Below are positions 15,940-25,168 of a stretch of DNA of 34,489 bases, piece after piece. Source of the DNA: Myxococcales bacterium (lineage in GTDB: Bacteria; Myxococcota; B64-G9); the NCBI GenBank assembly GCA_027031935.1, contig JALVPF010000318.1, forward strand, positions 1-34,489, in the 5' to 3' direction. A program made the translations under genes and the position numbers. The notes beneath the pieces were generated by a model. The model was not told the origin of the DNA. It saw only the letters and a list, made by a program, of their open reading frames with translations, and made no database searches. Position 1 is the stretch's first letter, and the number at the start of each line of letters is the position of its first letter.

Positions 15940-18162
15940 ATGAAACCAGCAACCAGCCTGATAAATGGTCTGAAGCCGTTTTTTTTACTGGACCTGATCT
16001 TTGTCTTTTTCTCTGCCTGCTCTGGTACGCCTGGCCAGGAAACTGATGGAGGGACAGACGGAGCGGATCAATGGAAGGCTTCGGTGTATTACGAAGACGA
16101 AGCCTATGTGCAGGAGCGTTCCACCGAACTTGGCGCCCTGGAGGATGTCACGTCTTTGGCTGTAGATCACCAGGGGCTTGTCCATGCCGCAGGTTCATTT
16201 GGAATCGTCGTATGGGATGGCCAGGCCTGGATCCAGGTAGAGTCAAAGATCGAAGGAAGGGTTTTTCATGTGGCCTTCGACGATGATGGAACGATGGGAG
16301 TGGCAGCGGAGGGTGGGGTCTCGGTGGGAGATGAAATCATCGCTTTACCGGCAGGGCTCGAGGCTAGGTACGTCTCGTCCAGGGCAGCAGGAGGCTGGTG
16401 GATTGCTGGTCAAGGTTTTGGTGCCTGGTGGGATGCCGGGGAACATGTCTTACATACATTGGATGAATTGGCCGGCAAGGATGTGCGTTGTATCGTGGAC
16501 CTTGGGATGGACAGCTGGCTTGCTGCCACATCCCATGGCGTGGTGGGTAAGAACTCGACCTGGACGGCCTCTGATGGTCTTGGCTCTGATGATGTCCGCA
16601 CTTTGCTCGTAAGCCATGACGGCACCGTATGGGCCGGCACCTCAGAATCGATGGCGAAGCTGCCACCTGGAGAGGACAAATGGATTGCCTTTACCGGGCT
16701 TGAGGGCCTGCATCATGGAGATATCCTGAATTTGAGCTTGACCGGATCCGGGGACATTCTGACGAGCACTTCTTCCGGTGCTTCGGTATACGCGCCTGAC
16801 GGCAGCCGTCGTTATTACCTCGGAAGAAAATGGCTGCCGTCCAACGAGGTCAGGGATATGCTGCGCCTTTCGGACGGCGCGCTCGTGTTTGCTACATCTT
16901 CCGGTGTAAGCAGGATAGATCCTGTCTCCATGACCCTCGAGGACAGGGCAGGCGTTTATGATCAAATAGTGCAGGAGCGCCACGTGAGATTGCCCGGCTT
17001 TACCTCCACCCAATGCCCTCTGTCCGTGCCAGGTGATGTCAGCAGTTATTATCAGATTGACGATGACAATGATGGTCAGTGGACGGAAATGTACCTCGCA
17101 TCACAGTGCTTTCGCTATGCGGTAACCGGCTCTGTAGAAGCCCGCAAGAATGCCCGAACTGCTGCATACGCCATGATCGAACTACTCAAGGTGCCTGGCA
17201 TGGGCGGATTTTTTGCACGTTCCATTGTTCCTCCTGAAGAATGTGAAGCAAAGCAGGCGGCAGGTGCAGGGGAGTGGCATCTTAGTCCTGACGGAAAATG
17301 GTGCTGGAAAGGAGACACCTCTTCCGACGAGTTCGTAGGGCATGTCTTCGGGCTGTCTTTGTTCTACGACCTGGTGGCAGACGAGCAGGAGAAGGCGGAC
17401 ACGGCGCAGGCCTTTGGCGAAATGCTTGGCTATATAGTGGATAACGGATTCACCATGCCGGACGTGGATGGAAAGCCCACCACCCACGGGCATTTCGATC
17501 CGGAGTGGATGGAGACAGACCTCAGCGCCATGTTTGGGGACGCGGGTTTGAATTCAGCCATGATCCTCGGTGGGCTGAAGGCAGCTTATCACATGACCCA
17601 CGAGCAGCGTTTCATGGACGCTTTTCATGAGCTGGCCAATGAGCATAACTACAAGGATTACGTAAGCCGCATCGAAGAAATCAACACTGCCTGGCATACC
17701 AATCACGATTCGGAGGAGATGAGTTTTTTGGCCATGTTCACTCTTATAAGATACGAAGAAGACCCGGAGTTACTCAAGCTCTGGCTGAAAGGGGCGCAAT
17801 ATCTTTGGGAGGTGCAGAGGCCGGAGAGAAACCCTGAGTTCAACTTCATGTACGCTGCCATGGCAAAGACCGATGAATACGATCTGAATGAGGCTATTAC
17901 AACCCTGCAGAAGGTCCCCTTTGATCTGGTCATCTGGGGGGTGGACAACTCCCATCGACTGGACCTGGACATAGATCCATACCCCGATCGTGCAGGAAAC
18001 CTGCAAAACAAGTTCGTGCTTCCCTATGACGAACGTGAGGTCATGCGCTGGTCTGAAAATCCCTACAGGCTGATCCAACCGGGCGAGGGCAAATCCGAGT
18101 CTGCGGGTACCTTCTGGTTGCTTCCATACTGGATGGGACGTTACTACGGTATAATAAGGTGA
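15940..18162 (+). CDS. Lipoprotein with propeller-like N-terminal and helical-toroid-like C-terminal halves
   Basis: I do not recognise this 740-residue protein as a named family. It begins with a hydrophobic signal and a lipobox-like FFSAC (C27), then a Gly/Asp/Thr linker. Residues about 60-350 contain repeated short units such as VTSLAVDHQGLVHAA, VRTLLVSHDGTVWAGT and VRDMLRLSDGALVFAT, spaced as in two-component-regulator-type beta-propellers. From about 370 it changes to alpha-helical sequence (YLASQCFRYAVTGS, HVFGLSLFYDLVAD, NSAMILGGLKAAYHMT) of the kind found in alpha/alpha toroid enzymes that act on polysaccharides. It ends FWLLPYWMGRYYGII. A surface carbohydrate-binding or -cleaving role is possible but unproven. 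It is transcribed divergently from the dehydratase unit. Confidence 0.75.
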   Translation: MKPATSLINGLKPFFLLDLIFVFFSACSGTPGQETDGGTDGADQWKASVYYEDEAYVQERSTELGALEDVTSLAVDHQGLVHAAGSFGIVVWDGQAWIQVESKIEGRVFHVAFDDDGTMGVAAEGGVSVGDEIIALPAGLEARYVSSRAAGGWWIAGQGFGAWWDAGEHVLHTLDELAGKDVRCIVDLGMDSWLAATSHGVVGKNSTWTASDGLGSDDVRTLLVSHDGTVWAGTSESMAKLPPGEDKWIAFTGLEGLHHGDILNLSLTGSGDILTSTSSGASVYAPDGSRRYYLGRKWLPSNEVRDMLRLSDGALVFATSSGVSRIDPVSMTLEDRAGVYDQIVQERHVRLPGFTSTQCPLSVPGDVSSYYQIDDDNDGQWTEMYLASQCFRYAVTGSVEARKNARTAAYAMIELLKVPGMGGFFARSIVPPEECEAKQAAGAGEWHLSPDGKWCWKGDTSSDEFVGHVFGLSLFYDLVADEQEKADTAQAFGEMLGYIVDNGFTMPDVDGKPTTHGHFDPEWMETDLSAMFGDAGLNSAMILGGLKAAYHMTHEQRFMDAFHELANEHNYKDYVSRIEEINTAWHTNHDSEEMSFLAMFTLIRYEEDPELLKLWLKGAQYLWEVQRPERNPEFNFMYAAMAKTDEYDLNEAITTLQKVPFDLVIWGVDNSHRLDLDIDPYPDRAGNLQNKFVLPYDEREVMRWSENPYRLIQPGEGKSESAGTFWLLPYWMGRYYGIIR

Positions 18163-18171
18163 TTCCCTGAA

Positions 18172-18196
18172 GCCCTGATTTCCCACCTCGCTTGCG
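18172..18196 (+). repeat. Intergenic repeat, copy C (25 bp, identical to 32760-32784)
   Basis: This 25-base stretch, containing gatttcccacctcgcttgcg, lies between the 3' ends of the lipoprotein gene and the FHA activator gene. It occurs again without mismatch at 32760-32784 in the same orientation. Neither copy is in a convincing coding frame. Confidence 0.75.
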
Positions 18197-18199
18197 ATC

Positions 18200-19657
18200 T
18201 CATATGCCCATGCCGTGGACGGCTGGTGCCTGTTCGGCAAATCTGGGCTTTGGCTTTGGTGAAGATCTGAGACCATGCTTGCGCAGGAGTCTGTGCAGGC
18301 TCTGTCGGTGTATGCCTGCGGCCTTGGCCGCCTCGGTAACATTTTCCTCGTGACGCTTCAGCAGGGCCATGAGGTATTCCTTTTCAAACAGTTCCTTGGC
18401 TGAAGCGATGGGAATATCTCCATCCAGGCATGCCTGTGTACTCTTGGGCATCTTGTCCGCCTGTATGGCAGCAGTGGCGAGCAGACTCTCGCGTTGAATC
18501 ACCTTGTCATCCGCCAATCTTGCCACCCTCTCTATCACGTTTCTCAACTCTCTGACGTTTCCTGGCCAGGTGTGATTGAGGAGCAGCCTCATGGCACTTT
18601 CGTCAAGGTGACGTTCATCTCCGGTCAGTTCGTCCAGAAAAGCCCTGGCTAGGTGTGGGATATCATCTTTTCTTTCTCGCAGGGCAGGTATGGCAAGCTC
18701 GATCACGTTCAATCGAAAATACAGGTCCTCACGAAAGTGCTTGGCGGCTACTTCTGCTTTCAGGTTTCTGTTGGTGGCAGCGATGATGCGAACGTCCACC
18801 TTCACGTCGTCGGGACTTCCCACGGGGCGCACTTGCTTGCTCTCTATGACTCTCAGCAGCTTTGTCTGCATGGGAGGAAGGAGTTCACCTATCTCGTCCA
18901 GAAAGACCGTACCGCCATCAGCCTGCTGGAATGCGCCAGGTTGGGTGGACAATGCACCGGTAAAAGCACCCTTTACGTGACCGAAAAGCTCAGACTCCAT
19001 GAGGTTTGGCGGGATAGTGGAGCAGTCCACCACCTGGAAAGCTTCCTTGCTCCTGTGGCTGAATCGATGTATTTGCTCTGCCAGCAGGCCTTTGCCCGTA
19101 CCGGTCTCCCCTGTTATGAGCAATGTGGAGTCGTTACTCACGACTCGTTCCACCAACCTGAAAAGGGCCCTCATTCGCACACTGTGACCCAACATGGCAC
19201 CAAAGGACGTGTTGGAACTCAGTGGCACCTCCACCCTGTCCTTCAGCGGCTGGTACAAAATGACAACATCGCCCAACCTCAGACGCGCTCTCGGGTGAAG
19301 GAGTGCGTCCATCACCCAGGTGCCATCGAGCTGCACACCATTGGTGGAATCCAGGTCCCTGATTCTGTGTCCTGCTTCGGTCGCAACAATCTCTAAGTGA
19401 TAGCGCGAAATGGTTTCGTGTTCGATGATGAGATCATTGTCAGGAGCAGAACCCACTCTTGTGCGTTCCCTGTCGATTATGAACTCCTTTCCCACCTCCG
19501 GACCTTGCTCCACCACCAGCTTGAATTTTCTGAAGGTTATGCTTTGCTGGTCTCCCCTGTATGCTACCTGCAGGGTTTTTCTCGACGCAAAACCAAGAGA
19601 TGGGGATTCGCAGGTTCCCTTGTCCATTTCGAGCCAATTTCCCATTTTTTCATCCAT
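18200..19657 (-). CDS. FHA-domain sigma-54-dependent transcription activator
   Basis: This 485-residue enhancer-binding protein lacks a receiver domain and instead starts with an FHA domain (about 45-135; RTRVGS, ETISRYHLEIV, DLDSTNGVQLDG), which reads phosphothreonine on a partner and so links it to Ser/Thr kinases. The AAA+ core shows Walker A GETGTGKG (183-190), the sigma-54 contact loop GAFTGA (230-235) and Walker B GTVFLDEIGE. The C-terminal Fis-type helix-turn-helix is VTEAAKAAGIHRQSLHRLLRKHG. All catalytic features are present. The ATG has a ribosome site (ggcagga). This architecture is abundant in Myxococcota. The 184-base upstream gap separates it from the NatB-like gene, so it is probably transcribed on its own. 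Confidence 0.92.
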   Translation of the reverse strand: MDEKMGNWLEMDKGTCESPSLGFASRKTLQVAYRGDQQSITFRKFKLVVEQGPEVGKEFIIDRERTRVGSAPDNDLIIEHETISRYHLEIVATEAGHRIRDLDSTNGVQLDGTWVMDALLHPRARLRLGDVVILYQPLKDRVEVPLSSNTSFGAMLGHSVRMRALFRLVERVVSNDSTLLITGETGTGKGLLAEQIHRFSHRSKEAFQVVDCSTIPPNLMESELFGHVKGAFTGALSTQPGAFQQADGGTVFLDEIGELLPPMQTKLLRVIESKQVRPVGSPDDVKVDVRIIAATNRNLKAEVAAKHFREDLYFRLNVIELAIPALRERKDDIPHLARAFLDELTGDERHLDESAMRLLLNHTWPGNVRELRNVIERVARLADDKVIQRESLLATAAIQADKMPKSTQACLDGDIPIASAKELFEKEYLMALLKRHEENVTEAAKAAGIHRQSLHRLLRKHGLRSSPKPKPRFAEQAPAVHGMGI

Positions 19658-19841
19658 GACAAAATCCTGCCTTTCCGGTGGGGTTTTGAGTCCACAGTTT
19701 TGATATTAGCAAAAAGTGGGCCGCGTGAATGAATTGCGCTAACCAATTGAAAATAAGGAATATTAGTGAATCAAGGGGATGGGATGACGGTTTTTACTGT
19801 CGCATTTGGGCGTCATGGGAAGCAAAGTTGTTACATGCAAA

Positions 19842-21302
19842 TCAGCTTCTGAATAATACCTGCTCGCGTCTGAACCACCATGCGGCAAACCAGAGCAGCA
19901 GACCGGCAACCACGGCGGTGGAGATGAAGATAAGAGCCATGTGGGCCCAATGCTGATCCAGGTTGCCCGTGAAAATCTCCTTCAGGGCCAGGGAGACATT
20001 GACGATGGGAATGGAGGCCGTCATCCAGTCCAGCTTGACCCCTGGTAGGATCGACACCAGTGCCGGCAAGATGATGATCATCTGCAAGGGGCTGGCGTAG
20101 GCCTGGCCTTCCTTGAAACTCTTGGCAAAAATGGACAGGGCCAAGAGCAGAGCAGAGAATATGCAGGAGATTGGTATTATCATGACGATGGCAGTTATGG
20201 CCTCTGTTGCTGAAAAGGAAAATGCTTCACCCGAAAGGACCGAGAGGTCCGACAAAAAACCCGCCTGCAGGGATATGGCCAGGGAGACTGTTGCAAGCAG
20301 GGATGAGACCAGTGCTGCCGTTAGTACGACACCAAATTTGCCCAACACCAGTGACAATCTGCTGACCGGTGCCACCAGCAGGGTTTCCAAGGTACCTCGC
20401 TCCTTCTCTCCTGCACCAAGGTCTATGGCTGGATAGAGTGCACCTAGGAATGAGAAGATCAGGATCATGTATGGCAAAAACTGCGACATGAGTTTTACCA
20501 GCAAGCCGGGACCGGGAAGACGCTCGGCGCGAATTTCGATGGGAGCGGCGAAGCCCTCAGGTAGACCATGTGCCTTTATTCTTTCTATGGCCATGCGTTT
20601 ACTCATGGATTTGAATATTCTCTTGAGTCCCTTGAGCGCCATGGTGGAGCGGTCCGATGTCTCCAGGTAGCGGATGGTGATGCGTGTAGTGTCCTCATCC
20701 TTGATTTTTTTCATGCTGTCTTTGGGGATCTCCACCACTGCGGCTATCTCGTCTGTACGAACGGCGTTCAAAAGAACATCTTTATAATCATCATCGTCCG
20801 GACTCAGGTCAGGGTGCCTGTCCAGCTTTGTTATGATTCTAAAATTGGGAGGAAAGGCCTGCGTTGCAATATTGGATGCGGTAGCATCGAAATCCCGTGC
20901 GTTTACGGAGTCCATCACCTTTCCGATGAATTCCTTTGGGTCCACGTTCTTTTTTTTCAAAAGGCGCACAAAAGCCTCTTTTCCTTCTCCCTTGACCAGG
21001 GCCAGTTCTTTCTCGCCCAGACCATATTGTTCGAGCACCTTTGCCAGGCGATTGCCGGCTTTTTCCGGGTTGGATCTTTGGCGCAACTCATCGACGAGTT
21101 TTGGATCGTGCTGCTGACCAAGCACGAGTACATCCACCTTCTCCTTTGCAAGCTTTTCCAGAAAGTGGGTCATGGCGCCGCTCGTGATCCACATCAGCAC
21201 CGGGATGGACAGGGTTGGGATGACCAGCATGAACAGCAGAGTCCTTCTGTCCCTCATTACATCGAGGAGTTCTTTTCTGAAGACCGTCCACGCCGAATTC
21301 AT
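19842..21302 (-). CDS. NatB-like ABC-2 export permease
   Basis: This 486-residue membrane protein has one membrane segment near the N terminus (LLFMLVIPTLSIPVLMWI), a hydrophilic outer domain of about 220 residues, and then five or so membrane segments (LPYMILIFSFLGALYP, FGVVLTAALVSSLLATVSL, AITAIVMIIPISCIFSALLLAL, and the C-terminal VVAGLLLWFAAWWF). GAGEKERGTLETLLVAPVSR is the ABC-2/NatB coupling helix motif. It overlaps the ATPase gene by four bases. Family members export sodium or other compounds; the substrate here is unknown. Confidence 0.88.
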   Translation of the reverse strand: MNSAWTVFRKELLDVMRDRRTLLFMLVIPTLSIPVLMWITSGAMTHFLEKLAKEKVDVLVLGQQHDPKLVDELRQRSNPEKAGNRLAKVLEQYGLGEKELALVKGEGKEAFVRLLKKKNVDPKEFIGKVMDSVNARDFDATASNIATQAFPPNFRIITKLDRHPDLSPDDDDYKDVLLNAVRTDEIAAVVEIPKDSMKKIKDEDTTRITIRYLETSDRSTMALKGLKRIFKSMSKRMAIERIKAHGLPEGFAAPIEIRAERLPGPGLLVKLMSQFLPYMILIFSFLGALYPAIDLGAGEKERGTLETLLVAPVSRLSLVLGKFGVVLTAALVSSLLATVSLAISLQAGFLSDLSVLSGEAFSFSATEAITAIVMIIPISCIFSALLLALSIFAKSFKEGQAYASPLQMIIILPALVSILPGVKLDWMTASIPIVNVSLALKEIFTGNLDQHWAHMALIFISTAVVAGLLLWFAAWWFRREQVLFRS

Positions 21303-22066
21303 GATTTTGCCTCCACAATTTTTACGAATGCATCTTCTACGCGACCGGAATCAGTGTATGACTTCAGATCCTCTATGGGCTCGCATGCCAGCAGTTTTCC
21401 ATTGTGAATAAGCCCAACCCTGTCGCAGAGCTTGTCCACTTCGTCCATGATGTGAGTGGAGAAGATTACGCATTTTTTTTCAATGCGGCACTGACGTACA
21501 AAATCCACTATGGTTCTGGATGTAAGGACATCGAGGCCGGCGGTTGGTTCATCGAATATCATCACCTGCGGATCGTGCAAGACGGTACGGACTATTGATA
21601 CCTTCTGTTTCATGCCGGTAGACAGCTTGTCGCACCTGGTGTCTGCGAACTCGTTCATGTCGAACAGCTCAAAGAGTACTTTCATGCGCTTTTCGATCTT
21701 GTCAGGGTGCATACGGTTGAGCTTTCCGAAGTAGACTACCATCTCCCTTGCCGTCAATCTCCCATAGAGGCTGGTGGCCGTGGACATGAAACCTATGTTG
21801 CGTCGCACCTCGGTGCCCTGTCGTGTGACCGAAAATCCGCAAACGCTTGCATCGCCAGAGGTGGGTTTGAGCATGGTGGATAGCATCCTGAGGGTTGTGG
21901 TCTTGCCTGCACCGTTGATGCCAAGCAAACCGAATACTTCGCCAGGGTGAGCTTCAAAACTCACATCGTCCACTGCCCTTACTTGGCCCCGTTTTTTATC
22001 CTTGAAAATCTTTACGAGACCTTCAGCCTTGACCCCTGTATCTCCAAGTCCAGGATCGTCGCCCAC
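21299..22066 (-). CDS. NatA-like ABC export ATPase
   Basis: This cytoplasmic ATPase partners the NatB-like permease. It shows Walker A ([14 protein letters not shown]), the signature region [15 protein letters not shown], Walker B ([14 protein letters not shown]) and the H-loop ([10 protein letters not shown]). The track start at 22093 (ATG) has its best ribosome site, gagaggag (22073-22080), inside the frame, six bases before the GTG at 22066. I therefore choose GTG 22066 (VGDDPGLG...), giving 255 residues. The four-base overlap with the permease gene indicates coupling. Confidence 0.88.
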   Translation of the reverse strand: MGDDPGLGDTGVKAEGLVKIFKDKKRGQVRAVDDVSFEAHPGEVFGLLGINGAGKTTTLRMLSTMLKPTSGDASVCGFSVTRQGTEVRRNIGFMSTATSLYGRLTAREMVVYFGKLNRMHPDKIEKRMKVLFELFDMNEFADTRCDKLSTGMKQKVSIVRTVLHDPQVMIFDEPTAGLDVLTSRTIVDFVRQCRIEKKCVIFSTHIMDEVDKLCDRVGLIHNGKLLACEPIEDLKSYTDSGRVEDAFVKIVEAKS

Positions 22067-22391
22067 GTGATACTCCTCTCGTTGATGCATCATATACGAT
22101 GCAGTAGCTTATACTGCGGCACACGTTGCCTCTAGTTCGGGTGCTTGTCAATATTAAGCATGTGTCGAAAATTTATGAAGTTGCAGCATCTTCGTAGGCC
22201 CTCGGCAGACGCAGCTGCCCGTAGCTTCGAGCTTGCCAAGAAGCCAAGGGTTATCGAACAGGATTTCCCAGATCGCTTGTGAGGTCACGAAGTTGCAAGT
22301 GATCATCCGCAGTCATGGATTCGCCGCTTCGAGTTTTATATATTCAGGACGGTTCAGCAGGGCAGGCGGTAAAAGCACTATCCGCAACTGC
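22067..22391. other. 325-base intergenic region with a degenerate repeat copy
   Basis: No gene is evident. On the minus strand the part near 22066 must hold the promoter of the NatAB-like pair; a perfect TTGACA is present but no -10 box lies at a normal distance. The part near the hdrA 3' end holds repeat copy A (22262-22333). I see no T-rich terminator hairpin for the Hdr operon. Confidence 0.5.
22262..22333 (+). repeat. Intergenic repeat, copy A (imperfect match to 32829-32898, opposite strand)
   Basis: About 72 bases starting gatttcccagatcgcttgtg align at roughly three-quarters identity by eye with the reverse complement of 32829-32898, sharing tccgcagtc, tggatt and the gtcac core. It lies between the NatAB-like and Hdr genes. 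Confidence 0.6.
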
Positions 22392-23780
22392 TCAAGCAGA
22401 TTTTGCCTCGGCGCTTTCCAGAAATGACAGGACCTTGGAGGCGGCCGCTGAACCCTGGGCAACCGTGTCAGGAATATCTTTGGGACCCGAGCATCCTCCG
22501 GCAATGAATATACCGTTGTTGCCGGTGGAAACAGGAGAAAACTTTTCGCTCTTTTCGATAAAAAAGCCATCTTCGTTACGAGCCAGGCCAAGCAACTGTG
22601 CCACATCTCCCGAGTCAGCTCTTGATTCGAAAGCAGGGGTAAGCACAACCATGTCCACGGGAACCCTCACCATATCCCCCATCAGTGTATCCTCTGCGAT
22701 CACCACCAACTGTTCGTCCGAGAGTTCCTCGGGCAGCATGTCAGGGGCCACCAGGTGTTTGAAATGTTCACCGCTCCAGACTTGGGCAGCCTTGCCTCTG
22801 ATGAACTTGACGCCCTCGTGTTGAAGACGCTTGTAAAATTCTTCGTATCCTTTTCCAAAGCATCTCATGTCGATATAAAAATTGAAGACCTGACACCCTT
22901 CGACCTTTTCCTTGATGAGGTGGGCGTATTTCAGCGCGTACATGCAACACACGCGTGAACAGTAACGGTGATAGTTCTCATCCCTGCTGCCGGTGCAATG
23001 CAGTATGGCCACTGATTTTGGTGACCTGCCGTCTTTTGTCTGCACCGCTCCCCCGGTTGGGCCTGCTGCGTTGTTGAGTCTTTCGAACTCCAGGGCCGAG
23101 TAGACCTCCGGGTATTTCCCATATCCCAGCTGAGGGATGAGAGACGGGTCCATGGCCTGGAAACCGGTGGTCACAACGACGGCCGATACCTTGTATTTTT
23201 CCGTCCGAGCCTTTTGTTCGAAATCGATGGCTCCTGGTTCACAAACCTTTACGCAAACCCCACATCGTCTTTTGCCACCGGGCTTCTTTGGGGGCTTGAA
23301 CCATGCACAACGCTTGGCGTCAATTACCGGCTTGTTGGGCACGGCCTGGGGAAAGGGCATGTAGATCGCTTTTCGTTTTGCCAAGCCCTGGTCGAATTCA
23401 CTCAAGGTGCGATAGGGGCATTTTTCCATGCATAAGCCACAACCCGTGCATTTATCATGGTCCACAAAGGCTGCTTTTCTGCGAACCGTCACCTCGTATG
23501 CTCCAGGCCCACCTTGAATGTTTTCCACCTCTGAATAGGTCATGAGGTTGATATTCGGATGGGAACCCACGGTGGTCATCTTGGGAGTCAAGATGCAGGC
23601 GGAACAATCCAGGGTTGGAAATGTCTTGTCGAACATGGCCATGTGTCCGCCAATGGTGGGTTCTCGTTCGACCAGGTGAACGGTGATCCCCGTCTCAGCC
23701 AGATCCAGCGAGGTCTGAATGCCTGCGATTCCTCCGCCGATTACCAGCACTGCCTGATCGTTGGCCTTGTGCTCAGCCAT
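22392..23780 (-). CDS. hdrA: HdrA-like FAD/iron-sulfur electron-transfer subunit
   Basis: This 462-residue flavoprotein resembles subunit A of heterodisulfide reductase. It starts with the dinucleotide-binding motif VLVIGGGIAGIQTSLDLAE, followed by the HdrA hallmark EREPTIGGHMAMF and DCSACILTPKM. Two ferredoxin-type clusters follow: CTGCGLCMEKCP (111-122), and a second with a spaced first Cys (RCAWF... CGVCVKVCEPGAI). Further on are HCTGSRDENYHRYCSRVCCM and a final FAD-contacting IFIAGGCSGPKDI. It is shorter than methanogen HdrA (about 650 residues) and lacks extra C-terminal ferredoxin domains, closer to bacterial HdrA-like proteins. It follows the HdrD-like gene by 15 bases. Flavin-based electron bifurcation or quinone-linked transfer are both possible. 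Confidence 0.9.
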   Translation of the reverse strand: MAEHKANDQAVLVIGGGIAGIQTSLDLAETGITVHLVEREPTIGGHMAMFDKTFPTLDCSACILTPKMTTVGSHPNINLMTYSEVENIQGGPGAYEVTVRRKAAFVDHDKCTGCGLCMEKCPYRTLSEFDQGLAKRKAIYMPFPQAVPNKPVIDAKRCAWFKPPKKPGGKRRCGVCVKVCEPGAIDFEQKARTEKYKVSAVVVTTGFQAMDPSLIPQLGYGKYPEVYSALEFERLNNAAGPTGGAVQTKDGRSPKSVAILHCTGSRDENYHRYCSRVCCMYALKYAHLIKEKVEGCQVFNFYIDMRCFGKGYEEFYKRLQHEGVKFIRGKAAQVWSGEHFKHLVAPDMLPEELSDEQLVVIAEDTLMGDMVRVPVDMVVLTPAFESRADSGDVAQLLGLARNEDGFFIEKSEKFSPVSTGNNGIFIAGGCSGPKDIPDTVAQGSAAASKVLSFLESAEAKSA

Positions 23781-23795
23781 GGCGTCTCCTCTCTT

Positions 23796-24944
23796 TCAAC
23801 CCAGCGCCTCGGCCACCAACTCGGTCAGGTCGCGGATCACAATCTCGTCTTCCTTGTTGAGGTTCAGCCTGCTGTCTTCCAGCATGTTGATGCAGTAAGG
23901 ACAAGAGGTCGCCAGCACCTTGGCGCCTACCGACTGAGCTTCTGGAATTCTAAGGTCGCTGAATCGCTTGCCGAACTCTGTCTCCATCCACATCCTTCCA
24001 CCGCCGCCACCACAGCAGAGGGATGATTCCCTGATACGGTGCATTTCGACGAATTCTATTCCCGGCAGAGCCTTGAGCACATCTCGGGGTTCGTCAAAAA
24101 TGTTGTTGTGCCTGCCCAGATAGCAAGGATCATGGTACGTCACCGTTGTCTCTATGGGCTTTGTCAGCTTCAAGCGGTCGTCCCTGAGCAGTTCTGCGAG
24201 CAATTGCGACATGTGTGTGACTTGTATGGACACATCGAACTCAGGATACTCGTTTTTGAAAGTGTGATAACAATGAGGAGAAAGGGCCAATATCTTGGTG
24301 ACCCCATTTTCCTTGAAGATATTGCCGTTGCTTTCCACCAGGGATCCAAATAGCTCTTCATCGCCTATCTTGCGGACGGACTCTCCGCAACAGCTCTCTT
24401 TATTGCCGAGCACACCGGCCTTTATCCCTGCCGCCTTTAGTATCTTCGCTGTCGCTTCCACCAGTTTTCGCGAACGGGGATCATAGGATGGCATGCAGCA
24501 GGCAAACAGCAGGTACTCATGCTTGTCCTTGTCGAAAGGTTCGAATCCCAGATCTTGGGCCCACTTGTTGCGATCTTGTCTCTTGCCGTTCCATGGGTTC
24601 CCATCGGACTTGACGCTCCCCAACGCGCCTCTGAGAGTCTGCGGGATCAGCCCCGTCTCTCCAATCATCATCCTTATGGACCTGACCAGATCCAGAATGT
24701 TCACTCCCCGCGGGCATCTCACCTCACAGGTTCTGCAGGTGGTGCATTTCCAGAGGTCCTCACCCTCGTAACCCTCCAGGCCCAGTTGAGCCAGGTGGAT
24801 GAGCTTACGGATGTTGAGGGGATCTACATATCCCCAGGGGCAAGAGCCGGTGCAGGTGGCACATTGATAACACAGATTCAGATCTGTACCGCCTACCTCT
24901 TCGATAGCGTCGGCTACTTCGATGAACGGTGTGACCACTTCCAT
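23796..24944 (-). CDS. HdrD/GlpC-like iron-sulfur protein with two CCG domains
   Basis: This 382-residue protein begins with two [4Fe-4S] motifs (CYQCATCTGSCP near residue 25 and CTTCRTCEVRCP near 67). Two cysteine-rich CCG domains follow: FACCMPSYDPRS with ESCCGES, and HDPCYLGRH with LCCGGGGGRMW and TSCPYCINM. In HdrB/HdrD such domains hold the noncubane clusters where disulfide reduction occurs. The ATG has a ribosome site (aaggag, nine bases away). Gene order with hdrA downstream makes a two-gene electron-transfer operon. No HdrC gene is needed because the ferredoxin part is fused here. The acceptor is unknown. Confidence 0.9.
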   Translation of the reverse strand: MEVVTPFIEVADAIEEVGGTDLNLCYQCATCTGSCPWGYVDPLNIRKLIHLAQLGLEGYEGEDLWKCTTCRTCEVRCPRGVNILDLVRSIRMMIGETGLIPQTLRGALGSVKSDGNPWNGKRQDRNKWAQDLGFEPFDKDKHEYLLFACCMPSYDPRSRKLVEATAKILKAAGIKAGVLGNKESCCGESVRKIGDEELFGSLVESNGNIFKENGVTKILALSPHCYHTFKNEYPEFDVSIQVTHMSQLLAELLRDDRLKLTKPIETTVTYHDPCYLGRHNNIFDEPRDVLKALPGIEFVEMHRIRESSLCCGGGGGRMWMETEFGKRFSDLRIPEAQSVGAKVLATSCPYCINMLEDSRLNLNKEDEIVIRDLTELVAEALG

Positions 24945-25011
24945 CGTCCCAGTTCTCCTTGCAGCAGGTTGTACATGGACTCAACATAGAAATTATCCAT
25001 GTAATTTTATT

Positions 25012-25048
25012 GCCTTACGACTACAACATGCCTTCCGGCAAGTAAGGC
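25012..25048. promoter_or_regulatory. Inverted repeat upstream of the Hdr operon
   Basis: A perfect 7-bp inverted repeat (gccttac/gtaaggc) encloses a second perfect 4-bp hairpin (tgcc-ttcc-ggca). It lies 68 bases before the HdrD-like start and about 120 bases after the DUF6600 stop, on the strand of both genes. It could be an operator for the Hdr genes or a terminator of the DUF6600 gene; on the minus strand an AT-rich AATAAAATT follows. Confidence 0.4.
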
Positions 25049-25168
25049 TCAATTTACTGGGAGGGGGGTGTGGTAGTCAACCATTTTTATTAGCCCCTGG
25101 TTTCTCGTTTCGCATGAACTCACTGTCTCGAAATTATCTGCCAATCATCCCCAAATCAGGGTCACCTA

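Noticed and set aside
18653-19396. 247-residue plus-strand ORF
   Set aside because: It is antisense to the FHA sigma-54 activator, whose AAA+ motifs are intact.
19786-19820. Inverted repeat atgacg/cgtcat between the FHA activator and NatB-like genes
   Set aside because: Six base pairs around a loop of about 20 bases is weak, with no T run; it is too likely by chance to list as a terminator or operator.
20568-21407. 279-residue plus-strand ORF
   Set aside because: It is antisense to the NatB-like permease, which has a convincing family match and membrane pattern; the ORF has no recognisable domain.
22557-22580. TGGCAC...TTGCT sigma-54-like promoter on the minus strand
   Set aside because: The spacing between the two parts is two bases instead of the required five, and it lies inside hdrA.
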